A DNA stretch of 64,000 nt, from the NCBI GenBank assembly GCA_026993355.1, contig JALWTX010000008.1, positions 124,001 to 188,000 of the forward strand, given 5' to 3'. The stretch is from Flavobacteriales bacterium. Its GTDB lineage: Bacteria; Bacteroidota; Bacteroidia; Flavobacteriales; Flavobacteriaceae. Below are positions 9,301-18,806 of this stretch, piece by piece. Numbering within the stretch: position 1 is the stretch's first letter; each line of letters begins with the position of its first letter. The position numbers and the translations under genes were made by a program. The notes under the pieces were generated by a model. That model searched no databases and had not been told where the DNA came from. It was given only the letters and a program-made list of their open reading frames with translations.

Positions 9301-11100
9301 ATGAATAAACAAACACACTATTTCCATATTCCGGTGATGGGCGTCGCCTATACCATTGACACACCTTTAAAAGTAGCCCCATATGGCATTGATTCGGTTA
9401 TTTCTTTAGTTGACAATGTTCTGTTAGAAAAATTACGAAGTGTATATAGCACCAAATTTAATTTGCCTTATCAAGAAATATCAAAAAAAGCCGATGATTA
9501 CATGGCAAAACGCGTTACAGCCTATTTAAATTTAATAAACAAATTAACCAAAGAAAAATTTGAAGACCTGAAAAACAATTTTGAATCCAAAAAATCTGAT
9601 ATAATAGATTATTTTGAGATGTTACCCGATTCTTCTACGCTTAAACAAAGTTTTATAAGCAAATGGCACACAAATTACCACGATCTTAAAAACTGGCTTA
9701 AAGACAATTTAAGTATGGGAAGTATTGATGTGAACATTATGACCAAAGTAGATAAAGTCAACTATAAAAACGGTGAAAAACTCCCCCAGGAATATAACGA
9801 CGCACATGCCGCCCTTCGTGGCTTTGCCAATAGTGATTTGGCTTCATCTTTAATATTGTCTGCCGGTATGAGTCCAAGGTTATATGGTTATATAGAAAAT
9901 TTTGATGACTTTTTTCCGGATGAGAATGCTTATATTAAGAAAAAAATTGTCTTAAAAGTCAGTGATTACCGTTCGGCTTTAATTCAAGGTAAATTTTTAG
10001 CTAAAAAAGGACTATGGGTCAGTGAGTACCGGATCGAATCCGGCTTAAATTGTGGTGGACATGCTTTTGCTACAGATGGCTTTTTGATGGGGCCGATATT
10101 AGAAGAATTTACAGAAAACCGTCATAACTTGGAGAAAGAAATCTTAAGTATATTACAAAAAGCTTTGAAACAAAAAAATAAACCGGTTCCGGCATCTTTG
10201 CCGCTTAAAATTACAGCCCAAGGCGGTGTGGGGACCAATGAAGAATTTAATTTTTTGCTCAATCATTACAAAGTGGACAGTGTTGGTTGGGGAAGCCCGT
10301 TTTTGTTGGTGCCCCAAGCAACCACAGTAGATGATTATACCTTAAAAGAATTGGCTAAAGCCCGGGAAGAAGATTTATATCTGAGTCAGATTTCACCCTT
10401 GGGCGTACCATTTAACACCTTGCGACGGGCTTCCGCGACGTTAAAAAAGAAAGCAAAAGCCTTAAAAGGAAGAGCAGGAAGCAGTTGCCCGAAAGAATAT
10501 TTAGTGTCCAATACCGACTATACAGATAAACCGATTTGTACGGCTTCACGCCAATATCAATTTTTAAAGTTAAAAGAACTTGACGAAGCTAATTTGCCAA
10601 AAGCTGAGTATGACAAAGAATTTGAGAAAATAACCGATCCTGAATGTTTGTGTGTCGGTCTTTCTGAACCCGCTATTCTGACCCATCAAATAGATTACAA
10701 AGTGAAGGATAATGGTGTGAGTGTTTGTCCGGGACCTAATATGGCTTATTTTGATAAAATTGTTAGTTTAAAAGAGATGGTTGGTCATATTTATGGAAAA
10801 AATAATCTTTTACGCAACACTTATCGTCCGCATATGTTTATAAAAGAGCTTAATTTGTACATTAATTATTTAAAGGATAAATTCAAGCAAACAGATAGAG
10901 AAAACAAAAAAGAGCAAAAGTATTTAGAAAAATTTGTGCATAATCTTGAGAAAGGTTGGGCATATTATCATCGTTTATTTACCGGTTTAACGCATTCGTT
11001 TGCAGATAATAAAGAGCAGATTATAGCAGATTTGGAAAAAGCCAAAGTGCAGATTGATATAATAAAAACGGATATAATGGCTTCCTCTCAGGTGAATTGA
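9301..11100 (+). CDS. Uncharacterised conserved-looking protein, possible TIM-barrel/FMN-type fold, Cys-rich C-terminal half
   Basis: Long ORF; GLNCGGHAFATDG, ITAQGGVGTNEEFNFLLNHYKVDSVGWGSPFLLVPQ, SSCPKEY, DPECLCVGLSEPA, VSVCPGPN. ATG at 9301 preferred because the track start 9235 precedes the promoter core. Confidence 0.75.
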   Translation: MNKQTHYFHIPVMGVAYTIDTPLKVAPYGIDSVISLVDNVLLEKLRSVYSTKFNLPYQEISKKADDYMAKRVTAYLNLINKLTKEKFEDLKNNFESKKSDIIDYFEMLPDSSTLKQSFISKWHTNYHDLKNWLKDNLSMGSIDVNIMTKVDKVNYKNGEKLPQEYNDAHAALRGFANSDLASSLILSAGMSPRLYGYIENFDDFFPDENAYIKKKIVLKVSDYRSALIQGKFLAKKGLWVSEYRIESGLNCGGHAFATDGFLMGPILEEFTENRHNLEKEILSILQKALKQKNKPVPASLPLKITAQGGVGTNEEFNFLLNHYKVDSVGWGSPFLLVPQATTVDDYTLKELAKAREEDLYLSQISPLGVPFNTLRRASATLKKKAKALKGRAGSSCPKEYLVSNTDYTDKPICTASRQYQFLKLKELDEANLPKAEYDKEFEKITDPECLCVGLSEPAILTHQIDYKVKDNGVSVCPGPNMAYFDKIVSLKEMVGHIYGKNNLLRNTYRPHMFIKELNLYINYLKDKFKQTDRENKKEQKYLEKFVHNLEKGWAYYHRLFTGLTHSFADNKEQIIADLEKAKVQIDIIKTDIMASSQVN

Positions 11101-11120
11101 TAGCATTTTAGCATTTATAA

Positions 11121-11160
11121 GACCGGCTTGATTTTAATATAATGAGCCGGTCTTTATTTT
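11121..11160 (+). terminator. Intrinsic terminator
   Basis: GACCGGCT...AGCCGGTC followed by TTTATTTT. Confidence 0.8.
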
Positions 11161-11165
11161 TTTTC

Positions 11166-11173
11166 TAAATTTG
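11166..11173 (+). promoter_or_regulatory. TAAATTTG promoter core
   Basis: TAnnTTTG upstream of the symporter ORF. Confidence 0.4.
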
Positions 11174-11194
11174 TCGTTATTCTAAATTTATGAT

Positions 11195-12652
11195 ATGTCA
11201 GCACAGACCATTTTACTCATCATCACGCTTTATTTTTTGGTGCTTATTGTTATTTCATTTATGACAGGCAAAGAAGATACTAATGATGTTTTTTTTAGAG
11301 CAAAAAGAGAAGCACCTTGGTATTTGGTAGCTTTTGGCATGATTGGCGCCTCACTTTCCGGCATCACATTTATTTCCGTTCCCGGCTGGGTTTCATCACA
11401 AGGTTTTGCTTATTTGCAGATGGTTTTGGGCTTTGTTATCGGTTATTTTATCATTGCTCAGGTGCTTTTGCCCTTGTATTATAAAATGAATTTAACTTCA
11501 ATTTACCAATATTTAGAAAGCCGTTTTGGCAATACGACGCACAAAACCGGTTCAGTTTTATTTTTGGTAGCACGTATAGCCGGTGCTTCTTTACGCTTAT
11601 TTTTAGTTGCCGGAGTTCTACAGTTACTTATTTTTGATGAGTTGCATATTCCGTTTGCCGTAACAGTTTCGGTAACAATATTGTTAATATGGATTTATAC
11701 CTTCAAAGGCGGTATTAAAACCATCATTTGGACAGATACCTTGCAAACGGCTTTTATGTTGATTGCATTAGTCATTTCTATTTATTTGATAGCGCAAAAG
11801 CTTCATTGGTCTATAGGCGATTTGTTCACACAGGTGAAAAACAGTCCTTATGCCAAAATTTTTCATTTTGAGGATATAAATGCCGGTAATTATTTTTGGA
11901 AACAATTTTTAGCCGGTATTTTTATTGCCATTGCCATGACAGGTTTAGATCAAGGTATGATGCAAAAAAACCTGACCGTCAAGAATTTGAAAGATTCACA
12001 AAAAAATATGCGTTGGTTCTCGCTTTCATTATTGGTTGTGAATTTGTTGTTTCTTTCACTTGGGATACTTTTATTGGCCTACGCGACTCATCAGCATATC
12101 GATTTAAAAAGTATGCAAATAACCGGCGATAAAATTTTCCCGTATTTAGCGGTTAAATCAGGCATGGGTATGGCTGCCGGAATATTTTTTATTTTAGGAC
12201 TTATTGCAGCTGCTTATTCCTCGGCAGATTCATCTATGACGGCTATCACAACCTCATTTAGTTTAGACATTTTACAAATAGACAAACGTTATCCTCCTGA
12301 AAAACAAAAATATGTGCGTAAATTGATTCATATCGGCATATCAATCTTCTTTATTTTGGTATTATTGGTTTATCAACAAATTATTACCGATAAAAGTATC
12401 ATCAATTCTATTTTCAAATTTGCGGGTTATACTTATGGTCCATTGTTAGGATTGTTCGTTTTTGGCTTATTTACCACTTACCCAGTAAAAGATAAGTGGG
12501 TGCCGGTTGTGGTCATCTTATCACCTGTTTTGACTTATTTTATTGCAGAAATTCCCCATTTTTTTGGTTGGAAATATCAATTTAGTTTTGAACTATTGCT
12601 TATAAATGCAGCCTTAACTTTTTTGGGTTTATGGCTAATTCGTAAACGATAA
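11195..12652 (+). CDS. Sodium:solute symporter (SSS family)
   Basis: Multi-TM; SLSGITFISVPGWVSSQGFAYLQMVLGF, GLDQGMMQKNLTVKN, AAYSSADSSMTAITTSFSLDIL. Confidence 0.92.
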   Translation: MSAQTILLIITLYFLVLIVISFMTGKEDTNDVFFRAKREAPWYLVAFGMIGASLSGITFISVPGWVSSQGFAYLQMVLGFVIGYFIIAQVLLPLYYKMNLTSIYQYLESRFGNTTHKTGSVLFLVARIAGASLRLFLVAGVLQLLIFDELHIPFAVTVSVTILLIWIYTFKGGIKTIIWTDTLQTAFMLIALVISIYLIAQKLHWSIGDLFTQVKNSPYAKIFHFEDINAGNYFWKQFLAGIFIAIAMTGLDQGMMQKNLTVKNLKDSQKNMRWFSLSLLVVNLLFLSLGILLLAYATHQHIDLKSMQITGDKIFPYLAVKSGMGMAAGIFFILGLIAAAYSSADSSMTAITTSFSLDILQIDKRYPPEKQKYVRKLIHIGISIFFILVLLVYQQIITDKSIINSIFKFAGYTYGPLLGLFVFGLFTTYPVKDKWVPVVVILSPVLTYFIAEIPHFFGWKYQFSFELLLINAALTFLGLWLIRKR

Positions 12653-12672
12653 GCATGCCTTCTAAATTTATT

Positions 12673-13812
12673 ATGAAATATTCGGTTATCATTTTAAACT
12701 ATAATGTTAAATATTTTGTCGATGCTTGTTTATATACCGTTTTAAAGGCAGCAGAGGGATATGCGGTAGAAATTATTGTGGCAGATAACAATTCAACCGA
12801 TGCCAGCCGGTCTTATCTTCCATCCAAATATCCGAATGTGAAATTTTTATGGTTTGACCAAAATTTAGGTTTTGCCAAGGCATATAACCGGGCAGTAAAA
12901 ACAGCCAAAGGACAATTTATTCTTATTTTAAATCCGGATACTTTAGTCAGTGAAGATCTCTTTGATGTGTTAAATGCCTTTATTTCAAAGCATCTTGATT
13001 TTGGTATTGTAGGGGGGCAAATGATTGACGGAACAGGCCGTTTTTTGCCCGAGAGTAAAAGAAACATTCCGCAACCGATAAGTATTTTTAGTAAATTAAC
13101 CGGTTTGGACCGGATATTAAGATTTGTGCCTTTCAATCGCTATTATGCGACAGCCTTGTCCCCCGATGAAACAGGAAAAGTGGCTGTGTTAACCGGTGCA
13201 TTTATGTGTTTGCCCAAAAAGGTTTATGAAAAAATTGGCGGATTTGATGAACAATATTTTATGTATGGCGAAGATATTGACCTATCATATCGTGTTTTGC
13301 AATCAGGTTTGAATAATTATTATTTGCACACAGCAAAAATTATTCATTTCAAAGGCGAAAGTGCCGGAAAAACAGCGCAATACTATAAAAATTTTTATAC
13401 CTCCACAATTCAATTTTATCGTAAACATTTTAAAAGTAACAGACTTGTTGAATTTTTAGGTCGATATCTTTTAAAAATGTGGTTGGCCATACGACTGATA
13501 AAAAAAACAAGTCCAAAAAAAGCCTTGGATTTTAATAAAATATATTTTTTGGGGGCAAAGAAGCATATGCCGCAAATTTACCCATATTTTCCTTCCGCCG
13601 AATGGATAAGTAATATACCCGATAATTTTGACAAGCATAGTCTTCTCATTTTTGATATGGATTATCTGTCGGTGTCAAAAATCATTATCATTATGAGGCA
13701 ATTAAAAGACTACCCGGTTTCATTCCGTTTTTTCTTTCCATCGAGAGAAATGATTCTGGGAAGCGATTCTAAAGACCACTTAGGTGAGGTGTTACTGCCT
13801 GACAAATTTTAA
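12673..13812 (+). CDS. Glycosyltransferase family 2
   Basis: MKYSVIILNYNVKYFVDACLYTVLKA...VADNNSTD...LNPDTLVSEDLF...GGFDEQYFMYGEDIDLSYRV. Confidence 0.92.
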   Translation: MKYSVIILNYNVKYFVDACLYTVLKAAEGYAVEIIVADNNSTDASRSYLPSKYPNVKFLWFDQNLGFAKAYNRAVKTAKGQFILILNPDTLVSEDLFDVLNAFISKHLDFGIVGGQMIDGTGRFLPESKRNIPQPISIFSKLTGLDRILRFVPFNRYYATALSPDETGKVAVLTGAFMCLPKKVYEKIGGFDEQYFMYGEDIDLSYRVLQSGLNNYYLHTAKIIHFKGESAGKTAQYYKNFYTSTIQFYRKHFKSNRLVEFLGRYLLKMWLAIRLIKKTSPKKALDFNKIYFLGAKKHMPQIYPYFPSAEWISNIPDNFDKHSLLIFDMDYLSVSKIIIIMRQLKDYPVSFRFFFPSREMILGSDSKDHLGEVLLPDKF

Positions 13813-13820
13813 GCTATGCT

Positions 13821-13828
13821 TATATTTG
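13821..13828 (+). promoter_or_regulatory. TATATTTG promoter core upstream of ECF sigma gene
   Basis: TAnnTTTG. Confidence 0.4.
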
Positions 13829-13874
13829 TAACAATTTTTTAATACATTCGTTATTAAGATGTAACAAGCCCAAA

Positions 13875-14402
13875 ATGACACAACTTGAATTTGTGAATAC
13901 CATCAAAAAGATGGAAGACAAAATGTACCGCTTGGCTAAAATCATGCTTGTTTCAGCTGATGAAGCTGCCGATGCCGTGCAGGAAGTCTGTACAAAATTA
14001 TGGATAAAAAAAGAGCAATTGAACCGTATAGCCAATACGGAGGCTTATTTTATGCGGGCCACGCGTAATTATTGTCTGGACCGTATAAAGTCAAAGCAAG
14101 CAAAAGAACAACGCTTGGATAGTATTGAATTTATGGTCAAGTCCCAATCTGCCGAAAAGCAATATGATGCCAATGAAGCCGTTGCAATTGTGCAAAAATT
14201 GATGCAAGATTTACCCGAAAAACAACGTATAATTTTACAACTCAGAGATGTTGAAGGCTATGAATACAAAGAAATTGGCACTATTTTAGATATGAATGAA
14301 AATGCTGTCAGAACGGCTTTATCCAGAGCCAGAAAAACTTTAAAAAATGCTTTAATAAAATATTATGAATTTGGATTACAACAAAATAGACGCTATTCTT
14401 AA
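13875..14402 (+). CDS. RNA polymerase ECF-type sigma factor
   Basis: MYRLAKIMLVSADEAADAVQEVCTKLW; region 4 LQLRDVEGYEYKEIGTILDMNENAVRTALSRARKTLK. Confidence 0.93.
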   Translation: MTQLEFVNTIKKMEDKMYRLAKIMLVSADEAADAVQEVCTKLWIKKEQLNRIANTEAYFMRATRNYCLDRIKSKQAKEQRLDSIEFMVKSQSAEKQYDANEAVAIVQKLMQDLPEKQRIILQLRDVEGYEYKEIGTILDMNENAVRTALSRARKTLKNALIKYYEFGLQQNRRYS

Positions 14403-14862
14403 CAAATATTTTGAAGGAACAACAAGTTTGGCCGAAGAGGACTTATTACGTCAATATTTCGCTTCCGGATTTGTGGCAGACAAACACTATCCTTATAAAG
14501 CTTTGTTTGACTATACAAGACGTGCTAAGGCGGAAATAAGCCCGCAACCGGTTACATTTAAATCGACCAATAACCGGCAGAGAATTTACTTTTCGGCAGT
14601 TGCTTCTTTAGTACTCGCTATTGGTTTTGTATGGTTTATTCAGCAAAAACATTTGCCTAATGTTGCATTATCCGGTCTTTCGACTAAAGTCAAGCAGATT
14701 GAGGTGTCCGGGCATAAAAGAAAGGAAGCCGAAAAAGAAATTAAAAAGTTTGCTAATCACGTAGAAAAAGGAGTTCAAAATATCAGTGCATTAAGTATTT
14801 TTGCCATCGCTACCCAAAAAGTTTTTAAAATAAAAAAATCAAGTAAAAAATCAAACAAATGA
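14365..14862 (+). CDS. Anti-sigma-like single-pass membrane protein
   Basis: Overlaps the sigma gene; MNLDYNKIDAILNKYFEGTTSLAEEDLLRQYF and central TM segment. Confidence 0.65.
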   Translation: MNLDYNKIDAILNKYFEGTTSLAEEDLLRQYFASGFVADKHYPYKALFDYTRRAKAEISPQPVTFKSTNNRQRIYFSAVASLVLAIGFVWFIQQKHLPNVALSGLSTKVKQIEVSGHKRKEAEKEIKKFANHVEKGVQNISALSIFAIATQKVFKIKKSSKKSNK

Positions 14863-15386
14863 AAAATATAAGTTTATTTATCGCACTATTAATGTTTAAT
14901 ATAGGTTTAGCGCAGAGCATATTTGACAAATATGAAGATCAAGACAAAGTGTCCTCAGTTATTGTAACGGATGAAATGTTTAAACTACTGAAAGAAATTG
15001 AACCGGAAAGTCCGGAAGCTAAAGAAGAAATTAGTGCATTAAGCGGCTTGACAGCCCTTAAAGTTTTTTCGACTGAAGACCAAGGTGTGAGTCAAAAAAT
15101 GCTTGCTGATGCCCAAAATTATGTAAAAAACAAGCAAATGACTGAATTGATGCGTGTCAACGATCAAGATGCCAAGGTCAAATTTTATATTGTAAAGGGC
15201 AACAAACCTCATATTGCCAAAGAGTTGGTCATGATTTTACAATCTAAAAATACAGATAAACCAAGTACGGTTATTATGTTGTTAACAGGAGACATTTATC
15301 TAAATAAATTATCCAAGCTGAATAAAAAAATCAAAATAGTCAACGGAAAGTATCTAAAAGAAGTTGAGAAAAAAGAAACCAAATAA
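14859..15386 (+). CDS. DUF4252-like secreted protein
   Basis: Signal peptide; LSGLTALKVFSTED, TVIMLLTGDIYLNKLSKL; in operon with ECF sigma. Confidence 0.75.
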   Translation: MKNISLFIALLMFNIGLAQSIFDKYEDQDKVSSVIVTDEMFKLLKEIEPESPEAKEEISALSGLTALKVFSTEDQGVSQKMLADAQNYVKNKQMTELMRVNDQDAKVKFYIVKGNKPHIAKELVMILQSKNTDKPSTVIMLLTGDIYLNKLSKLNKKIKIVNGKYLKEVEKKETK

Positions 15387-15939
15387 ACTTCAAAGCTTTA
15401 GTGAAATGAAATCATTTAAAAATTTGAGTCTGCTTTTTTTCTTTGCCATATTTCTGTCGGCTTGTCATACTGATCCGGTTGAAAATTATTTTGTTGAAGC
15501 GACTGAAAGCCCGGACTTTTTTGTCTTGAATATCCCCGCAAATATTATCACTTTTGATGAGTCTGAATTGGATGCAGAAACATTACGTCAAATTCATTCT
15601 ATCAAAAAAATGAATGTGTTGGTTTATAAAAATAACAAGGATATCCACCAAAAGAAAGAAAAATTTGAGGAAGCGAAGCGGCTCCTTCATAGTGGGGATT
15701 TTAAATTGTTAACCAAAATAAAAAATGAGGGTTATCAAGTTTTATTAACTTACGACGGCTTGCCGGATAAGATTGAGGAAATTATCTTTTTGGGAAAAGA
15801 CAAGCAATTTAATTTCTTGCTGGGGCGTATAAAAGGCAAAGATTTAAATGTTAATAATATTTTAAAGGCTTTAAAACATGTTCAAAAAGTGAATCGTACA
15901 CAAGCAGAGTCTGTATTACAAATTTTTAAACAACCATAA
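15364..15939 (+). CDS. DUF4252-like lipoprotein
   Basis: Lipobox IFLSACHTD; paralogous to preceding gene. Confidence 0.65.
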   Translation: MRKKKPNKLQSFSEMKSFKNLSLLFFFAIFLSACHTDPVENYFVEATESPDFFVLNIPANIITFDESELDAETLRQIHSIKKMNVLVYKNNKDIHQKKEKFEEAKRLLHSGDFKLLTKIKNEGYQVLLTYDGLPDKIEEIIFLGKDKQFNFLLGRIKGKDLNVNNILKALKHVQKVNRTQAESVLQIFKQP

Positions 15940-15978
15940 TCCGTGTAATTTGTTGCAAATGATTTATCCCATGGCTTT

Positions 15979-16773
15979 ATGCATCTATTGAATTTTATAT
16001 TTGAATTCGGTAAAGCTGCTTGGGCTTATATGCAGGCACTTTATTATTTATTTAAATATCGTCCTTATAAATATATTTTGGTTTTGCTATTGTTGACAAG
16101 CCTTTTTCTACTTCCTATAGGATTTTTAGATTTGTCTTATAATTTTCTTCTCGATTATTGGCATAATGTGCCGGGCCACCATTACTTTTGGTTAATGATA
16201 AATTGGTTGGCAAGTTTATCGGGTTTTATTTTATTAATTATTCTGTCTCCGGTATTTTCATGGATGTCTGAAGAAGTCGGTCAAAAATTGGCGGGTAAAA
16301 AAAACGGTTTTGAATGCTTCAAATGGCTTAAAGATATTTGGCGGGGCATTCGAATGAGTCTGCGAAATTTGGCCTGGCAAACCTTAGGTTTTTTAATCTT
16401 ATCGGGTATTAGCATATTTCTTCCTGATAAAATGTTTTTAAAATACCTTTTAAATTTATTATTTTGGCTGTTAAATGCTTATTTCTACGGCCTTACCATA
16501 CTTGATTATGCTTTGGAAAATGAGCGTTTATCTTATAAGCAATCTATCCATTTTTCTTTACAACATACCGGTTTGGTTTTAGGTTTGGGGGCAGTTTATG
16601 AAATTATGCTCAACCTTAATAAATTTTCTTTTTTTCATTTTAACTCTGCCCAGTTAAATACTTTTTGGCCGGTATTTTCAGAAGCCTTGGTTGCTTTTTT
16701 GGGAGTTTTGGCATCCTCCATTATTATTTTTAAAAATTACCATGAAACATTAATCAATAAAAAAGCCCGGTAA
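15979..16773 (+). CDS. EI24-domain membrane protein
   Basis: Multi-TM; SPVFSWMSEEVGQKLAGK...; FWLLNAYFYGLTILDYALENERLSYKQSI. Confidence 0.75.
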   Translation: MHLLNFIFEFGKAAWAYMQALYYLFKYRPYKYILVLLLLTSLFLLPIGFLDLSYNFLLDYWHNVPGHHYFWLMINWLASLSGFILLIILSPVFSWMSEEVGQKLAGKKNGFECFKWLKDIWRGIRMSLRNLAWQTLGFLILSGISIFLPDKMFLKYLLNLLFWLLNAYFYGLTILDYALENERLSYKQSIHFSLQHTGLVLGLGAVYEIMLNLNKFSFFHFNSAQLNTFWPVFSEALVAFLGVLASSIIIFKNYHETLINKKAR

Positions 16774-16792
16774 GTTATATACCGGACTTTTG
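16764..16792. terminator. Bidirectional hairpin between convergent genes
   Basis: CCGGTA-agttata-TACCGG with flanking AG/CT pairs and A/T tracts on both sides. Confidence 0.6.
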
Positions 16793-16809
16793 TTAATGTT
16801 TTTGGCTTA

Positions 16810-18510
16810 TTATCGTCTGCTCGAGCGTTTTCGTCCCTTGCTCCCTTCAAAAGACTTAGAACGTTTTCTTTTGCCTTTGCGAGCGTTTTCCCTGCCACCA
16901 TTGCTGGCATTGGCCGGTTCGACGGATAAGTCGCGGCCTTCAAATTGGATATCCCGTATTTTTTGGGCCAATTGATTGGCAGCTTTACTATCAATTTCAA
17001 AAAAGGAAAAGTTTTTCAAAATTTCTATTTTACCAATTTCGACATTGTTAGAGTCCAAGGCATTATTGATAATCCCAATTAATCGCAGAGGTGTCAGATT
17101 TTCCTTTTTACCGACATTCAAAAATAAGCGAGTAAAATCTTGATTATTTCGCCGTTCTTTAACCGATTTCTTTTCGCGGCTTTCATCGGCATTGATATCT
17201 TTGGCATTCTTATAGTATTCTATAAAACGGTTAAATTCCGTAGAAACAAAATGTTTTATGACTTCTTCTTTACTTAAATGTTCAAATTTGTGGTAAATTT
17301 CTTCTAAAAACGGTTCAATTTGTTTATTATCCACTTTGGTATTGACCACTTTATCGGTCAAACTCATTAATTGGTTAGAACAAATTTCAGCACCATTGGG
17401 GACAAGTTTATGTGCGAATTTAATTTTAGAGATACGTTCTATATCACGAAGTTTATTTTTTTCGCGTGTATGGATAATCGCGATAGAAGTTCCTTTATTA
17501 CCTGCGCGCCCCGTTCGTCCACTACGATGGGTATAATACTCAGTCTGATCCGGCAAGTTATAATTAATAACATGAGTCAGGTTGTTTACATCCAATCCGC
17601 GTGCTGCCACATCTGTTGCAACCAAAAGTTGTAATTGCTTATTTCTAAATCTTTTCATCACGTCATCACGCTGAGACTGTGACATATCACCATGCAAAGC
17701 ATCGGCATTATACCCGTCGTTCATCAATTTAGCGGCCACATCTTTTGTTTCGCGCCGTGTTCTACAAAAAACGATTCCATATATATCCGGATGCATATCT
17801 GCTATCCGCTTCAATACTTCATAACGGTGTTTGGCACTTACCATATGGTAAATATGTTCGACGGTGTCAGCGCCTTTGTTTTCAGCTGCCACAGACATTT
17901 TGTCGGGCTGATGCATGTAATTTTTAGAAATCCTTTCAACTTCTTTGGACATAGTGGCCGAAAACAACAAGGTTTGTTTGTCTACGGGCGTTTGGGCTAA
18001 AATGGCATCTAATTCATCTTTAAATCCCATGGTTAGCATTTCATCGGCTTCATCCAGAATTAAAGTGTTTATTTGATCAACCTTTAACCGGCCTCTATTT
18101 AATAAATCCTTGGCACGTCCTGGAGTCGCTACTACAATTTGCGCTCCTTTTTTCAAATCTTTTATCTGATTTTCAATACTTGCCCCACCATAGACCGGTA
18201 CCACATTTATACCTTTGATATATTTGGCAAATTTTTGCATATCTGCTGTAATTTGAAGTGCCAATTCGCGTGTTGGCGCCAAAATCAAAACCTGAGTGGC
18301 TTTGTTTTGAGGATTTACTTTTTGTAAAGTCGGCAAGCCAAAAGCCGCCGTTTTGCCGGTCCCGGTTTGGGCCAGTGCCATTAAGTCTTTTTCGGTTTGT
18401 AATAAATGCGAAATGGTTTTTGCCTGAATGGGCGTAGGTTTTTCATAACCTAAATCTTGAATTGCTTGTAAAATTTCTTCTTGCAATCCGGTTTCAATAA
18501 ATGTATTCAT
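16810..18510 (-). CDS. DEAD/DEAH-box RNA helicase
   Basis: PTPIQAKTI, AQTGTGKTAAFGLP, LILAPTRELA, DEADEML, FSATM, HRSGRTGRAGNKG; DbpA-like RNA-binding tail and basic C-terminus. Confidence 0.95.
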   Translation of the reverse strand: MNTFIETGLQEEILQAIQDLGYEKPTPIQAKTISHLLQTEKDLMALAQTGTGKTAAFGLPTLQKVNPQNKATQVLILAPTRELALQITADMQKFAKYIKGINVVPVYGGASIENQIKDLKKGAQIVVATPGRAKDLLNRGRLKVDQINTLILDEADEMLTMGFKDELDAILAQTPVDKQTLLFSATMSKEVERISKNYMHQPDKMSVAAENKGADTVEHIYHMVSAKHRYEVLKRIADMHPDIYGIVFCRTRRETKDVAAKLMNDGYNADALHGDMSQSQRDDVMKRFRNKQLQLLVATDVAARGLDVNNLTHVINYNLPDQTEYYTHRSGRTGRAGNKGTSIAIIHTREKNKLRDIERISKIKFAHKLVPNGAEICSNQLMSLTDKVVNTKVDNKQIEPFLEEIYHKFEHLSKEEVIKHFVSTEFNRFIEYYKNAKDINADESREKKSVKERRNNQDFTRLFLNVGKKENLTPLRLIGIINNALDSNNVEIGKIEILKNFSFFEIDSKAANQLAQKIRDIQFEGRDLSVEPANASNGGRENARKGKRKRSKSFEGSKGRKRSSRR

Positions 18511-18776
18511 CTTTAATTTTATTTATAGGCAATTGCCGGCAAAAGAGCCGGTAAAACACCCTGTTTATATATCGAAATTTGAAGTTTTATTCCGATATAC
18601 ACCCAATTAAAGACACGTGCGGAATATTTTTCCAAAAATCATCAGCGGCAAAGATAGGTCAATGTTAAGCAGATTCCTAATTAAAATTGTTTTTTAACGT
18701 AAAATTGGCAAATTTAGCATTCGTGTTTTATGTTACTTGAATGAAAAATCTATTTGTAAATGAATAATTTTAGGAG

Positions 18777-18784
18777 TAAGTTTG
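18777..18784 (+). promoter_or_regulatory. TAAGTTTG promoter core for serS
   Basis: TAnnTTTG upstream of 18807. Confidence 0.4.
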
Positions 18785-18806
18785 TAAATATAAAAATGAG
18801 CAAATT

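Noticed and set aside
10021-10050. tRNA-like T-arm GGATCGAATCCGG
   Set aside because: Lies inside the coding frame of the 9301-11100 gene, with no acceptor or anticodon arms. No tRNA was found in the window.
16810-18327. Plus-strand ORFs antisense to the DEAD-box helicase (17336-17536, 17371-17634, 17692-18000, 18139-18327)
   Set aside because: Antisense to a strongly supported gene, mutually overlapping and without recognisable domains.
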